Positions 6,938 to 15,010 of a stretch of 64,000 nt of DNA are shown one piece after another. A program made the position numbers and the translations under genes. The stretch's first letter is position 1; each line of letters begins with the position of its first letter. Source of the stretch: an uncultured Bryobacteraceae bacterium (GTDB lineage Bacteria; Acidobacteriota; Terriglobia; Bryobacterales; Bryobacteraceae). The notes beneath the pieces were generated by a model. The model saw nothing but the letters and a program-made list of their open reading frames with translations, was not told where the DNA came from and searched no databases. The DNA lies in assembly GCA_938003835.1 (NCBI GenBank), contig CALKXJ010000004.1, positions 1 through 64,000 of the forward strand. The letters run 5' to 3'.

Positions 6938-8460
6938 CCCTCATGCGCGGTAGCCGCTTCTGCGGCGCGGAGCCGTTCGGCCAGACCGAGCGGCGGCTCC
7001 GGACGCAGCAGCGGAAACAGGATCACATCGCGGATCGAGCGAGAATCGGTGAGAATCATCGCCAGCCGGTCGATGCCGATACCCTCACCTCCGGTCGGCG
7101 GCAGCCCGTAACACATCGCCCGCAGGTAGTCCTCATCCATGCGGTGTGCCTCTTCATCGCCGCGCTCGGCGGCGGCCAACTGCATTTCGAAGCGCCGGCG
7201 CTGCTCCTGCGGGTCGTTGAGCTCGGTGTAGGCGTTGGCGATCTCGATGCCCCCCGCATAGATCTCGAACCGCTCGACGAAGTCCGGCTCATCCGGCTTG
7301 CTCTTGGCCAGCGGGGAGGTCTCGAGCGGGTAATCGTAAATGATGGTCGGCTCGATCAAGCGTTCTTCGACGACCTGTTCGAAGACGTCGAGCAGGGCCT
7401 CGCCGGGCGAGGCCTTGGTGGACCGGCGCGCCAGCCACGCCGGATCCCGCAGCTCGTCCATGGTGGGAGGCGGCCCGTCGCGCCAGAACTCGAGGATGGC
7501 CTCGCGGAGGCTGAAACGCCGGATCCGGCCGAAATCGAGCGTCCGCCCCTGCCAGCTCACCTCGGCCGAGCCGGTCGCGTCGATGGCCACCTGCCGGAGC
7601 AGCTCGCAGGAGAAGTCCATCAAGCCGCGATAGTCGGTGTAGGCCTGGTAGAACTCGAGCATGGTGAACTCGGGGTTGTGCTGGGTCGAGATCCCCTCGT
7701 TGCGAAAGTTGCGGTTGATCTCGTATACGCGTTCCAGCCCGCCGATCACCAGCCGCTTCAGGTAGAGCTCAGGCGCGATTCGCAGGTAGAGGTCGATGTC
7801 CAGCGCGTTGTGGTGGGTGATGAATGGGCGGGCCGTGGCGCCGCCATAGATCGGCTGCATCATGGGCGTCTCCACCTCGACGAAGCCGCGCTCTTCAAGC
7901 TGGCGGCGCAAGGAGGCGACGATGCGGCTCCGCGTGAGGAAGACCCGGCGGACCTCGGGGTTGGCGATCAGGTCCAGGTACCGCTGCCGGTAGCGCGTCT
8001 CGACATCCTCGAGGCCGTGCCATTTCTCCGGCATGTTGAGCAGCGTCTTAGCCAGGAAATCGAGCCGGCCGACGTGCAGCGTCAGCTCCCCCGTCTTGGT
8101 GCGAAACAGGTAGCCTTCAGCCCCGACGATGTCCCCTAGGTCCAGCAGGCGCCTGTAGAGGTCGAACTCGGCGGCCGTGAGGCTGTCCTGGCGCAGGTAG
8201 ATTTGGAGGCGCTCACCCTCCTGCATCAGATGGGCGAAGCCGGCTTTGCCCATCCGGCGAATCGTCTGGATGCGGCCGCAGATGCGCAGCGTCGTCCGGT
8301 TGCGGTCCAGCTCCTCGGCGCCGGCCGCGCCCCAAAGCCTCAGAACCTCCGGGATGCTGTGCGTGTAGTCGAACCGGTGGCCGTAGGGGGAAAAGCCGAG
8401 CGCCCGGATCTCGCGCACACTCGCCAGGCGCTGGCGCAGAATTTCATCTTCGACAGACAA
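6934..8460 (-). CDS. lysS: lysyl-tRNA synthetase, class II
   Basis: Charges tRNA-Lys with lysine in the cytoplasm. The 508-aa length is normal. An OB-fold anticodon-binding domain (~50-150) is followed by the class II core. Motif 2 is seen in RNFRNEGISTQHNPEFTMLE, and motif 3 near the C-terminus in GGEGIGIDRLAM. The start is TTG at 8460, preceded by GAGGAG six bases away, and no ATG upstream fits better. It lies 48 bp downstream of pheA on the same strand. A TATAAT at 8499-8494 may give it its own promoter, though no convincing -35 was found. Confidence 0.97.
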   Translation of the reverse strand: MSVEDEILRQRLASVREIRALGFSPYGHRFDYTHSIPEVLRLWGAAGAEELDRNRTTLRICGRIQTIRRMGKAGFAHLMQEGERLQIYLRQDSLTAAEFDLYRRLLDLGDIVGAEGYLFRTKTGELTLHVGRLDFLAKTLLNMPEKWHGLEDVETRYRQRYLDLIANPEVRRVFLTRSRIVASLRRQLEERGFVEVETPMMQPIYGGATARPFITHHNALDIDLYLRIAPELYLKRLVIGGLERVYEINRNFRNEGISTQHNPEFTMLEFYQAYTDYRGLMDFSCELLRQVAIDATGSAEVSWQGRTLDFGRIRRFSLREAILEFWRDGPPPTMDELRDPAWLARRSTKASPGEALLDVFEQVVEERLIEPTIIYDYPLETSPLAKSKPDEPDFVERFEIYAGGIEIANAYTELNDPQEQRRRFEMQLAAAERGDEEAHRMDEDYLRAMCYGLPPTGGEGIGIDRLAMILTDSRSIRDVILFPLLRPEPPLGLAERLRAAEAATAHEG

Positions 8461-8508
8461 GCGAGGCTCCTCGTGATCGCGTCTGAGGCGACCATTATAA
8501 ACGCCGGG

Positions 8509-9357
8509 TCAGGTCCCCCGCGGGTAACAGCCCAGCACGCGCAGAAAATCGGCCAGCTCGCCCAGGTGACGCAAGGCGTTGCGGACTCGCGGCTCGTCGG
8601 TGTGGCCGAGGAAATCCAGATAGAACAGATACTCCCAAGGCTTGCCTCGCAGCGGCCGCGATTCGATCTTCGTCAGATTGATATCGCGGAGAGCGAAGGC
8701 ACTGAGGGCCCGGAATAGGCTTCCCGGCACGTTCCGCGTCGAGAACACCAGCGAGGTCTTGTACGCCCCCTTTTCTGACCGGGCCAGGGAAGCACGGCGG
8801 CCCTTCGGGCCCAGCAGGAAGAAGCGTGTGAAATTGCGCCGGTCGTCTTCGATCGAGCGGCGGAGGATCTTCGCGCCGTAGATCTCGGCGGCGACGGCGG
8901 AGGCGATTGCCGCCGCGTCGCGCAACTGCTCCTGGACCAGCATCTTGACGCTGCCGGCAGTGTCGTAATAGGGGACCCGCTCGAGCTGCGGATAGCGGCT
9001 CAGGAACCGCAAACACTGATTGAGCGCCACCGGGTGGGAGAAGACACGGCGAACATCACGAAATTTCACCCCTGGAAGCGCGATCAGGTTGTGGACGATC
9101 CGCACATGAGTTTCACCGAGGATCGGAAGCTGGTACTCGACCAGGTGGTCGTAGTTCTCATGGACCGACCCGTGAAGAGTGTTCTCGATGGGAACGACTG
9201 CCGCATCCACTTCGCCTCCCGCCAGGGCGCGGAAGACCTGCTCGAACTGCTGGCAGGGAACGCCCTCGACGTCCGGCCCTGCTAACTGGAGCACGGCCTG
9301 CTGGCTGAAGGCGCCGAGTTCGCCCTGAAAGGCCACGCGCTTCAGCCGCCGGCTCAT
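8509..9357 (-). CDS. pheA: prephenate dehydratase
   Basis: Converts prephenate to phenylpyruvate, the last committed step to phenylalanine. At 282 aa it is the monofunctional form. The catalytic domain starts AFQGELGAFSQQA (~9-21), the NFTRFF motif holding the catalytic Thr-Arg-Phe is near residue 173, and a C-terminal ACT domain (~195-275) contains ESRPLRGKPWEY, the phenylalanine-binding signature, so feedback inhibition is expected. Its start overlaps the end of ubiX by 4 bp, so the two are co-translated, with lysS behind them. Confidence 0.95.
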   Translation of the reverse strand: MSRRLKRVAFQGELGAFSQQAVLQLAGPDVEGVPCQQFEQVFRALAGGEVDAAVVPIENTLHGSVHENYDHLVEYQLPILGETHVRIVHNLIALPGVKFRDVRRVFSHPVALNQCLRFLSRYPQLERVPYYDTAGSVKMLVQEQLRDAAAIASAVAAEIYGAKILRRSIEDDRRNFTRFFLLGPKGRRASLARSEKGAYKTSLVFSTRNVPGSLFRALSAFALRDINLTKIESRPLRGKPWEYLFYLDFLGHTDEPRVRNALRHLGELADFLRVLGCYPRGT

Positions 9358-9914
9358 GGTCCCTCCCAGCGCTTGGCGTCGGGCGCCGGCACACCCAGCA
9401 GATCCAGCACCCGGTCGATGGTGTGATCGACCAGGTCCAGGATGGTCTCGGGTCGGTGATAGAAGCCCGGAATGGGGGGAGCGATGATGGCGCCCATCTC
9501 GGCCAGCTCGACCATCGTGCGCAGGTGGCCGAGGTGCAACGGGGTTTCGCGCACCAGGAGAATGAGCCTCCGGCGCTCCTTGAGTGTCACGTCGGCGGCA
9601 CGGAGCAGCAGGTTGGAAGTGATGCCCCGGGCGATCGCCGACATGCTGTGGATCGAGCAGGGGGCGATCACCATGCCGTCAACCGGATAGGAGCCGCTGG
9701 CGAGCCGGCAGCTCAGATCGTCCAGCGAGTAAGTGAAGTCGGCCAGGGCGCGGAAGTCCTCGATTTTCTTGCCGGTTTCGATCAGGGCGGTGCGGGCGCC
9801 GAGCCGGGTGAGGATTAGGTGGATCTCGACCTGGGAATTTCGACGGAGTTTTTCGAGCAGGCGGAGGCCATAGATGGAACCGCTGGCACCGGAAACTCCG
9901 ACGACGATTCTCAA
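9354..9914 (-). CDS. ubiX: UbiX-type flavin prenyltransferase
   Basis: Makes prenylated FMN, the cofactor of UbiD decarboxylases. The FMN-binding start VVGVSGASGSIYGLRLLE and the later VIAPCSIHSMSAIARGI and RETPLHLGHL segments are all typical. A frame open to 10025 exists, but a TTG at 9914 preceded by AAAGGAGG at 6 bp gives the normal UbiX N-terminus (186 aa), so I chose it. The longer version would run through the divergent promoter at 9975-10003. No ubiD partner lies in the window. Confidence 0.88.
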   Translation of the reverse strand: MRIVVGVSGASGSIYGLRLLEKLRRNSQVEIHLILTRLGARTALIETGKKIEDFRALADFTYSLDDLSCRLASGSYPVDGMVIAPCSIHSMSAIARGITSNLLLRAADVTLKERRRLILLVRETPLHLGHLRTMVELAEMGAIIAPPIPGFYHRPETILDLVDHTIDRVLDLLGVPAPDAKRWEGP

Positions 9915-9974
9915 AATTCGCCTCCTTTGTGCGGTCCTTGTTCCGAAATCAGAACAACTCAAGCCCCCGGGTAG

Positions 9975-10003
9975 TTGCCGCACGGCGCGCCGGCCGCTAT
10001 AAT
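9975..10003 (+). promoter_or_regulatory. sigma70 promoter of XRE/LexA-like regulator gene
   Basis: TTGCCG (9975-9980), 17-bp spacer, TATAAT (9998-10003), about 20 bp before the ATG at 10024. Strong housekeeping-type promoter. Confidence 0.65.
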
Positions 10004-10023
10004 CCAGTCCAAGGGCCTGTCCC

Positions 10024-10857
10024 ATGTTCCCTCGCCGTAACGAGCCGGCGCTTACCGGAGAACGTCATCTTAGCATGGAGGATGCTGGCCGCAAGCTCAA
10101 GCAGGCCCGCGAGCGGCTGAACCTCCGCTACCGGGACGTCGAGCAGGCCAGCCTTCGCATCGCCGAGCGTCATAACAACGACGAATTTGCCATCGCACTC
10201 AGCCGCCTGGCCGACATCGAGAACAAAGGGACGGTGCCGAGCATCTACCGGCTGTACACCCTCTGCGCCATCTACCGGCTCGACATCCTCGAGGTGATGC
10301 AGTGGTACGGCGTGGACGTTTCGCAGCTTCCGGCCGACGCCGCAGGGATCGAACTGGAGACGACCCACCTGATCGGCTACTCGCCGAACGAGCATGGCGT
10401 AGTGCAGGTGCCGTTGTCGCTCGATCCGGGCCTGGATCCCACCAAAACCACCTATCTCAGCCGGATGATTCAGCGCTGGGGCACCTTGCCATTGATGTTG
10501 CTCAACGGGCTGGACCTGCGCAACCACCGATATGGCTTCATCGGCACGGAAGACTGGTGGATGTACCCGCTGCTTCAGCCGGGCTCGCTGGTGATGCTCG
10601 ATGAGACCCGGCGCCGCATCGCTGCCTCCGGCTGGTCCAACGAGTTCGAGCGGCCGATCTATTTCCTGGAGCACCGGCAAGGCTACGCCTGTAGCTGGTG
10701 CAGCCTCCGCGACTCGCAGCTGATCCTGGTGCCACACCCCGCCTCGAGTTTCGAGCCGAAGGTATACGCGTATCCGGAGGAGATCGAGGTGATAGGGCAG
10801 GTGGTCGGGGTGGCTATGCGTCTGGATCCGGCCCAGCGGCGCCGCACTCGTTCTTGA
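10024..10857 (+). CDS. XRE regulator with degenerate S24/LexA-like domain
   Basis: A 277-aa regulator. The N-terminal helix-turn-helix covers about residues 19-98 (AGRKLKQARERLNLRYRDVE). The C-terminal part resembles a LexA/CI S24 fold: EDWWMYPLLQPGSLVMLDE (~176-194) lines up with the family's Ser-Met-x-Pro...Gly-Asp motif, but the Ser position appears to be Trp and the expected catalytic Lys is not evident. I infer a sensing or dimerisation domain without self-cleavage. The start at 10024 has AAGGG 8 bp upstream; ATG at 10075 is possible. It overlaps the convergent next gene by 44 bp. Confidence 0.7.
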   Translation: MFPRRNEPALTGERHLSMEDAGRKLKQARERLNLRYRDVEQASLRIAERHNNDEFAIALSRLADIENKGTVPSIYRLYTLCAIYRLDILEVMQWYGVDVSQLPADAAGIELETTHLIGYSPNEHGVVQVPLSLDPGLDPTKTTYLSRMIQRWGTLPLMLLNGLDLRNHRYGFIGTEDWWMYPLLQPGSLVMLDETRRRIAASGWSNEFERPIYFLEHRQGYACSWCSLRDSQLILVPHPASSFEPKVYAYPEEIEVIGQVVGVAMRLDPAQRRRTRS

Positions 10858-11272
10858 GCAGCTCGAGCAACACTTCCAGGTCGTGCAGATAAAGTTCCCG
10901 CTCGGCCCGGCGCGCGCTGCCGGGAATCAGGTTCCGGTACGGGGTCAGGCGGAGCCAGGCGTCGAGCACGGCGCGCTTGTTGTTGCCGAGCGCCGACAGA
11001 TAGAGCTCCAGATCGGCCTTCTGCTGCTCGAGCGTATAGCACAGCCACTCGGCGAACGTCTGCGCGTGGCTCCGCCGCAAGGTCCGATCAGCCTCTTCCT
11101 GCCCGAACATCAGCGCGAAACCGTGATGCTCGTACGTGTCGGTGTTGGGGTTGCGCAACGAGGAAAGATAGACCAGCCGACCGAAGACCGAGGGAATCTG
11201 CGACAGGGTATGACGCCAGAGGTCAGCCGCTGCCCCGCGCTCCAACGTCGCTTTGGCCACCGTCCGTCTCAT
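10814..11272 (-). CDS. conserved protein of unknown function
   Basis: A 152-aa protein, probably cytoplasmic and mostly helical, with no signal peptide or membrane segment. The middle has FGRLVYLSSLRNPNTDTYEH and the FGQEEADRTLRRSHAQTF region; the end is Leu/Glu-rich (YLHDLEVLLELLKNE). I do not recognise a family with a known role. It is convergent with the XRE regulator and overlaps it by 44 bp, and its upstream region is shared with the secreted peptide gene. A TATAAT at 11323-11318 may be its -10 box. Confidence 0.6.
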   Translation of the reverse strand: MRRTVAKATLERGAAADLWRHTLSQIPSVFGRLVYLSSLRNPNTDTYEHHGFALMFGQEEADRTLRRSHAQTFAEWLCYTLEQQKADLELYLSALGNNKRAVLDAWLRLTPYRNLIPGSARRAERELYLHDLEVLLELLKNECGAAGPDPDA

Positions 11273-11421
11273 CGCTGGATCCGTCGCGGCGCCGACCGAT
11301 ACACTGCTGCCTCGCCCATTATATTACACCACCGGCGGCAGCCGGCGGCATTGTTCTGAAATTCGAAAATCTTTCGGCGTTTCCACCGCCGGCCGGCCGA
11401 CCCCCGTTAGGCTGATATCGA

Positions 11422-11443
11422 CGTTCCGGCAGACGCCGGAACG
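11422..11443 (+). promoter_or_regulatory. perfect 9-bp hairpin in peptide leader
   Basis: CGTTCCGGC and GCCGGAACG pair perfectly around the loop AGAC, ending 25 bp before the ATG of the small peptide gene. There is no T tract, so it is not a typical terminator. It could be an RNA control element or a protein-binding palindrome. Confidence 0.5.
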
Positions 11444-11468
11444 AAGCTCGTCCGAGGAGAACAGCGCG

Positions 11469-11594
11469 ATGAAGAAGATTCTGTGGGTTCTGATCCTGGC
11501 ACTCCAGTTCGCAGGGGCCGTGAGCGTGGTGACCGCTGAGTCGCCGTTTCCTGAGTGTCTGCCTTGCCCCACCGATCGGGGACCGGCTCGTTAA
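11469..11594 (+). CDS. 41-residue secreted peptide
   Basis: A small gene with a clear ribosome site (GAGGAGA, 9 bp before ATG). The product opens with MKK, then a hydrophobic stretch (ILWVLILALQFAGAVSVV) and an Ala-x-Ala-like cut site near residues 21-23 (VTA). The predicted mature part is about 18 residues, ESPFPECLPCPTDRGPAR, with a CLPC pair that could form a disulfide. Function is unknown; an exported signal or a small periplasmic peptide are both possible. It sits between a LexA-like regulator region and a membrane protein gene, with a hairpin in its leader. Confidence 0.55.
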   Translation: MKKILWVLILALQFAGAVSVVTAESPFPECLPCPTDRGPAR

Positions 11595-11672
11595 TCGACT
11601 CAGGTTTCCGCCAAATCCCAGGTTCAGCGCTTCCGAGGCAGTGGTAGACTCTCGGATTGAGGACCGCTGCTT

Positions 11673-12464
11673 GTGTACCTCACGCTGATCCTGGGAGATG
11701 CGGAGCGGGTGCTGTGGCTGGTTGTTTATACCGCCCAGCTTCTCCTGCTGGCCCGCCTGGTCCAGCAGCGGCTCGTCCGCCGCTATCGGTTCTTTGCCCT
11801 CTATCTTGGCGTCCAGGTGCTCGAAGCCAGCCTGCTGCTGGCGCTCAAGACGGGGACGAACGCTTACGGCTGGACCTACGCGGCGTTCGTGCCCATCCTT
11901 GGACTGTGTGCCACGCTGGCGGTGCTCGAACTCCATGACTTGGTATTGCGCGACTACGCGGGTATCCGGAGCCTGGCGCGCTGGATGATTTCCGGGAGCC
12001 TGGCGGTCGCTCTGGTGGTGGCCGGCTTGACGCTGTCGCCCGATCTGAGCAATCCCGGGGAGGCGTATCCGCTGGTTCGGGCTTTCCATGTCTTTCAGAG
12101 GGTTCTCTACTCGGCGTTGTTCCTTTTCATGCTCTTTGTGACTGCGTTCCTGCTCTGGTTTCCCCTGCCATTGAACCGCAACATCGTTCTGCACACGGTC
12201 GTTTTCCTGGTCAGTTTCGCCGGCCGATCCGGCGCCCTGTTGCTCCGCAATGTCGGGGGTGCGGAAGTGCGCCTGCTGGCCAGCACCCTCAACCTAGGGA
12301 TCGCCGCAACTTGTTTGCTGGCCTGGATTTTGTTTCTGACGCGGGCCGGCGAACAGAAGTTGGTTGTCTCCGGCCACCGGTGGCGGCCTTCCGAAGCGGA
12401 TCGCCTGGCCGAGCAACTGGACTCGATTAACGCCACGCTGCTTCGCACTGCCCAGAAGCGCTAG
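11673..12464 (+). CDS. multi-pass membrane protein of unknown function
   Basis: A 263-aa inner-membrane protein with about seven hydrophobic segments (roughly 10-28, 40-58, 68-90, 107-125, 146-168, 175-190, 213-235) and a short charged C-terminal tail. No transporter or enzyme motif was seen. The start is GTG at 11673. It is 78 bp downstream of the peptide gene on the same strand and could be co-transcribed. A small GGGA/TCCC hairpin with five T's follows it, before the promoter of the next gene. I cannot assign a role. Confidence 0.65.
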   Translation: MYLTLILGDAERVLWLVVYTAQLLLLARLVQQRLVRRYRFFALYLGVQVLEASLLLALKTGTNAYGWTYAAFVPILGLCATLAVLELHDLVLRDYAGIRSLARWMISGSLAVALVVAGLTLSPDLSNPGEAYPLVRAFHVFQRVLYSALFLFMLFVTAFLLWFPLPLNRNIVLHTVVFLVSFAGRSGALLLRNVGGAEVRLLASTLNLGIAATCLLAWILFLTRAGEQKLVVSGHRWRPSEADRLAEQLDSINATLLRTAQKR

Positions 12465-12498
12465 GCGGCATAGCCCTCCTCAATTGTAGGGCAGAGGC

Positions 12499-12518
12499 GG
12501 GAAAAATTCTCCCTTTTT
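12499..12518 (+). terminator. weak intrinsic terminator
   Basis: GGGA/TCCC stem with a mismatch and a short AA/TT extension, followed by TTTTT at 12514-12518. The stem is short, so efficiency is uncertain, but it lies 35 bp after the membrane protein stop. Confidence 0.3.
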
Positions 12519-12519
12519 G

Positions 12520-12548
12520 TTGCAAAACGACTCGAACTCGGCTATGCT
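12520..12548 (+). promoter_or_regulatory. sigma70 promoter
   Basis: TTGCAA (12520-12525), 17-bp spacer, TATGCT (12543-12548), upstream of the gene at 12587. Reasonable consensus match. Confidence 0.55.
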
Positions 12549-12586
12549 CTTGCTGAGGGACACGCGAATAGGAGGTAGGCCCGCCG

Positions 12587-13126
12587 ATGGACGCTTTTGA
12601 AGCGGTTGTGATCTTGGCAGCGACTGTGGGCGCTGCGTTCGTGTGGTTGTTTTGGAGGTTGATCTCCTCCACAAGGGTTCGGGGCGTCGACCCCGAGTGG
12701 CTGAAGAACTTCTCTGTTGCAACGTACCGACCGATGGAGCGGTTACTCTCCGAAGAGGACGTCGAGTTTCTCAGGTCCCAGCCCGGCTACCTGCCGGCAA
12801 TGGAGAAGACCCTGCGTTCCGGCCGGCGCCGTATCTTTCGCGCTTACCTGAGGAGCTTAGCGACCGATTTCAACCGGCTGCATCTGGCGCTGCGCCTCGC
12901 CCTGCTGGAGTCGGCGACGGACCGCCCGGATCTGGCGACCGTCCTGGTCAAGCAAAAGGTGACGTTTTTCCTGGCGCTGGCGGCGGTCCACCTGCGTCTT
13001 ACCATGCACGCTTTGGGCTTGGGGACCGTGGACGTCCGCGGGCTGGTCTCCACCGTGGATCGCATGCGGACGGAGCTGAGGAGCCTGAGCCTAGCCCGTG
13101 TCGGTGTGGAGCGGGTGTCGGCGTAG
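12587..13126 (+). CDS. membrane-anchored protein of unknown function
   Basis: A 179-aa protein with one N-terminal membrane segment (~5-26, VVILAATVGAAFVWLFWRLI) and a helical cytoplasmic part rich in Arg and Leu. A second hydrophobic stretch at ~123-143 (VTFFLALAAVHLRLTMHALG) may be buried or membrane associated. GGAGGTAGG lies about 8 bp upstream of the ATG. It has its own promoter at 12520-12548. No known domain was recognised; the Arg-rich middle could bind nucleic acid or lipid headgroups, but that is speculation. Confidence 0.6.
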   Translation: MDAFEAVVILAATVGAAFVWLFWRLISSTRVRGVDPEWLKNFSVATYRPMERLLSEEDVEFLRSQPGYLPAMEKTLRSGRRRIFRAYLRSLATDFNRLHLALRLALLESATDRPDLATVLVKQKVTFFLALAAVHLRLTMHALGLGTVDVRGLVSTVDRMRTELRSLSLARVGVERVSA

Positions 13127-13179
13127 CGGCGGCTCAGACTCCCGGGTGCAACGGCCAGGCACGGCGGCCTTCGCACCCC

Positions 13180-13968
13180 TCACAGGTTCCGGATCTTCTC
13201 CTTGACCGCACGGAGTTCGGGAAACCTTTTCTCTTCGGTGAGAAACGACTCCGTGTGGATGCGACGCCGGGCGCCGGAGTGCTCGACCGGAAACCTCAGG
13301 TGCAGCATCTCGTGGAATACGACATAGTCCACCACGAGGCGCGGTACCTCCGGCCGGTCTAGCCAGGAACTGACGATGATGGCGTTGAACGACGGGTCGT
13401 AGTGGCCCAGACGGGTGCGTGAGGGTTTGAGGCTCCAGCCGAGTTCCGGGCGCGCCATCAGCCCTCCGAAAAACCTGCGATTCAGCTCGTCGAAAATCTC
13501 CACGAGATCAAAGCAACGGCCCTGTGGGGAAGAGTAGCGCTTGCGCCCCCGGAGTTGCCGGACCAGATGCAGCCTCCGGCGGAAGTCGCGCCGGTTGAGA
13601 AAACGGCGATACCGGTCGCGATGTTTGGCCGGCACCGGGCGCCGGAGCAGGCGCGCGACCAGAATATAGGCCAGAGCCTCGAGCACCCCCTCCGGGGCGC
13701 CCTCGAGGAGGTCTGAGATGCGGACTCTCAAGCGGCCGTCGCGCGCTTCGATGATGCTGCGGTCACTGGCGAAGCGACAGAAACGAACTTCGATTATCGG
13801 CGCCTTCTCGGTGGCCGCCAGCTCCCGCCAGGCTCGTTCATAGACTGCGCGCAGATTCCCGGCATGCGCCGGACCGGCTTGGACTCGCACTCTCTCTATG
13901 CGTACTATAGTAGCTTGCTCGCTGGTGCGATCCGGCACCGGCGGGGGAGGTAGTTTGCGAAAGGCCAA
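13180..13968 (-). CDS. SprT-like zinc metalloprotein
   Basis: A 262-aa protein whose C-terminal half is SprT-like: FDELNRRFFGGLM, then VSSWLDRPEVP and the zinc motif HEMLH (~220-224), followed by further histidines (HSGARRRIH). The family includes zinc proteases and putative metallopeptidases. The N-terminal ~100 residues contain RVQAGPAHAGNLRAVYERAW, sometimes seen with this domain. The start is uncertain: the frame open to 13968 overlaps the fabH TTG start on the other strand, and a GTG further in is possible. The product is cytoplasmic; substrate unknown. Confidence 0.75.
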   Translation of the reverse strand: MAFRKLPPPPVPDRTSEQATIVRIERVRVQAGPAHAGNLRAVYERAWRELAATEKAPIIEVRFCRFASDRSIIEARDGRLRVRISDLLEGAPEGVLEALAYILVARLLRRPVPAKHRDRYRRFLNRRDFRRRLHLVRQLRGRKRYSSPQGRCFDLVEIFDELNRRFFGGLMARPELGWSLKPSRTRLGHYDPSFNAIIVSSWLDRPEVPRLVVDYVVFHEMLHLRFPVEHSGARRRIHTESFLTEEKRFPELRAVKEKIRNL

Positions 13969-14944
13969 AATCAGCGCTCTCGGCTGCTACACGCCTCCGG
14001 GCGTATTGACGAACCAGGATCTCGAGAAGATGGTCGAGACCAGCCACGAGTGGATTCTCGAGCGGACGGGTATCACCAAACGGCACATCGCGCCGCCGGA
14101 GATGGCCACCTCCGACATGGCAGTCGAGGCGGCACGTGCGGCCCTGACCGCTCGCGGCATCTCTCCGTCCCAGGTCCAGGCGATCCTGGTATGCACGGTC
14201 ACGCCGGACATGATGTTCCCGTCGACCGCCTGCCTGGTGCAGGACCGCCTGGGCGTCAAGCGGGCCTGGGGTTTCGACCTGGTGGCCGCCTGTTCGGGGT
14301 TCGTCTACGGGCTGACCACGGCGGCGCAACTGGTCGCCACCGGCGCGCACGACCGCATCCTGGTCATCGGCGCCGACACAATGTCGCGCATCATCAATTA
14401 CAAAGATCGCGCCACCTGCGTGTTGTTCGGCGACGGCGCGGGCGCCATGTTGATCGAACCGGCCGGCGAGGGCGAGGTAGGCTTCATCGACTTCAACAAC
14501 GTCATCGACGGATCCGGCGCCCCGTTCCTGAACATGCCCGCCGGCGGCAGCCGCCTGCCTGCCAGCCGGGAGACGGTCGAGCGCGGGCTGCACTACGTGC
14601 ACCAGGACGGCCAGCAAGTCTTCAAATTCGCCGTCCGGACGATGTACGAGACTTGCGCGGAGGTGCTCGAGCGAAATAAGGTCCGTCCGGACCAACTCGG
14701 GGCATTCATTCCGCACCAGGCCAACCAGCGCATCATCACCGCTGCGGCCGAGCGTCTGGGCATTCCCGAGGACCGGGTCATTCTCAACATCGACCAGTAC
14801 GGCAACACGACGGCGGCGAGCATCCCACTGGCCACCCGCGACGCCGTCGGCCAGGGAAAGCTCAAGAAAGGCGATCTGGTCCTGTTTGCGGCGGTCGGGG
14901 CGGGATACACCGCAGGTGTGAACTTGTGGCGGTGGGAGATTTGA
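13955..14944 (+). CDS. fabH: beta-ketoacyl-ACP synthase III
   Basis: Condenses acetyl-CoA or other acyl-CoA with malonyl-ACP to start fatty acid synthesis. The catalytic Cys lies in DLVAACSGFVYGL, the His in FIPHQANQRI and the Asn in IDQYGNTTAASIP, so the Cys-His-Asn triad is complete. An ATG at 13898 adds a non-homologous glycine-rich extension. The TTG at 13955 after GGGGGAGG gives the normal N-terminus (LRKAKISALGCYTPPG), so I chose it. That yields about 329 aa, typical for the family. Confidence 0.93.
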   Translation: MRKAKISALGCYTPPGVLTNQDLEKMVETSHEWILERTGITKRHIAPPEMATSDMAVEAARAALTARGISPSQVQAILVCTVTPDMMFPSTACLVQDRLGVKRAWGFDLVAACSGFVYGLTTAAQLVATGAHDRILVIGADTMSRIINYKDRATCVLFGDGAGAMLIEPAGEGEVGFIDFNNVIDGSGAPFLNMPAGGSRLPASRETVERGLHYVHQDGQQVFKFAVRTMYETCAEVLERNKVRPDQLGAFIPHQANQRIITAAAERLGIPEDRVILNIDQYGNTTAASIPLATRDAVGQGKLKKGDLVLFAAVGAGYTAGVNLWRWEI

Positions 14945-15010
14945 TCCGCCGGCAGGGGGCGAAAAGCCCGTCGAAGTCCGACAGGACCCCCCTCTGAGAC
15001 CGAAACCTCC

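Noticed and set aside
11253-11468. upstream extension of the 41-aa peptide frame
   Set aside because: The ribosome site and signal peptide at 11469 define the start; the extension overlaps the divergent gene's start.
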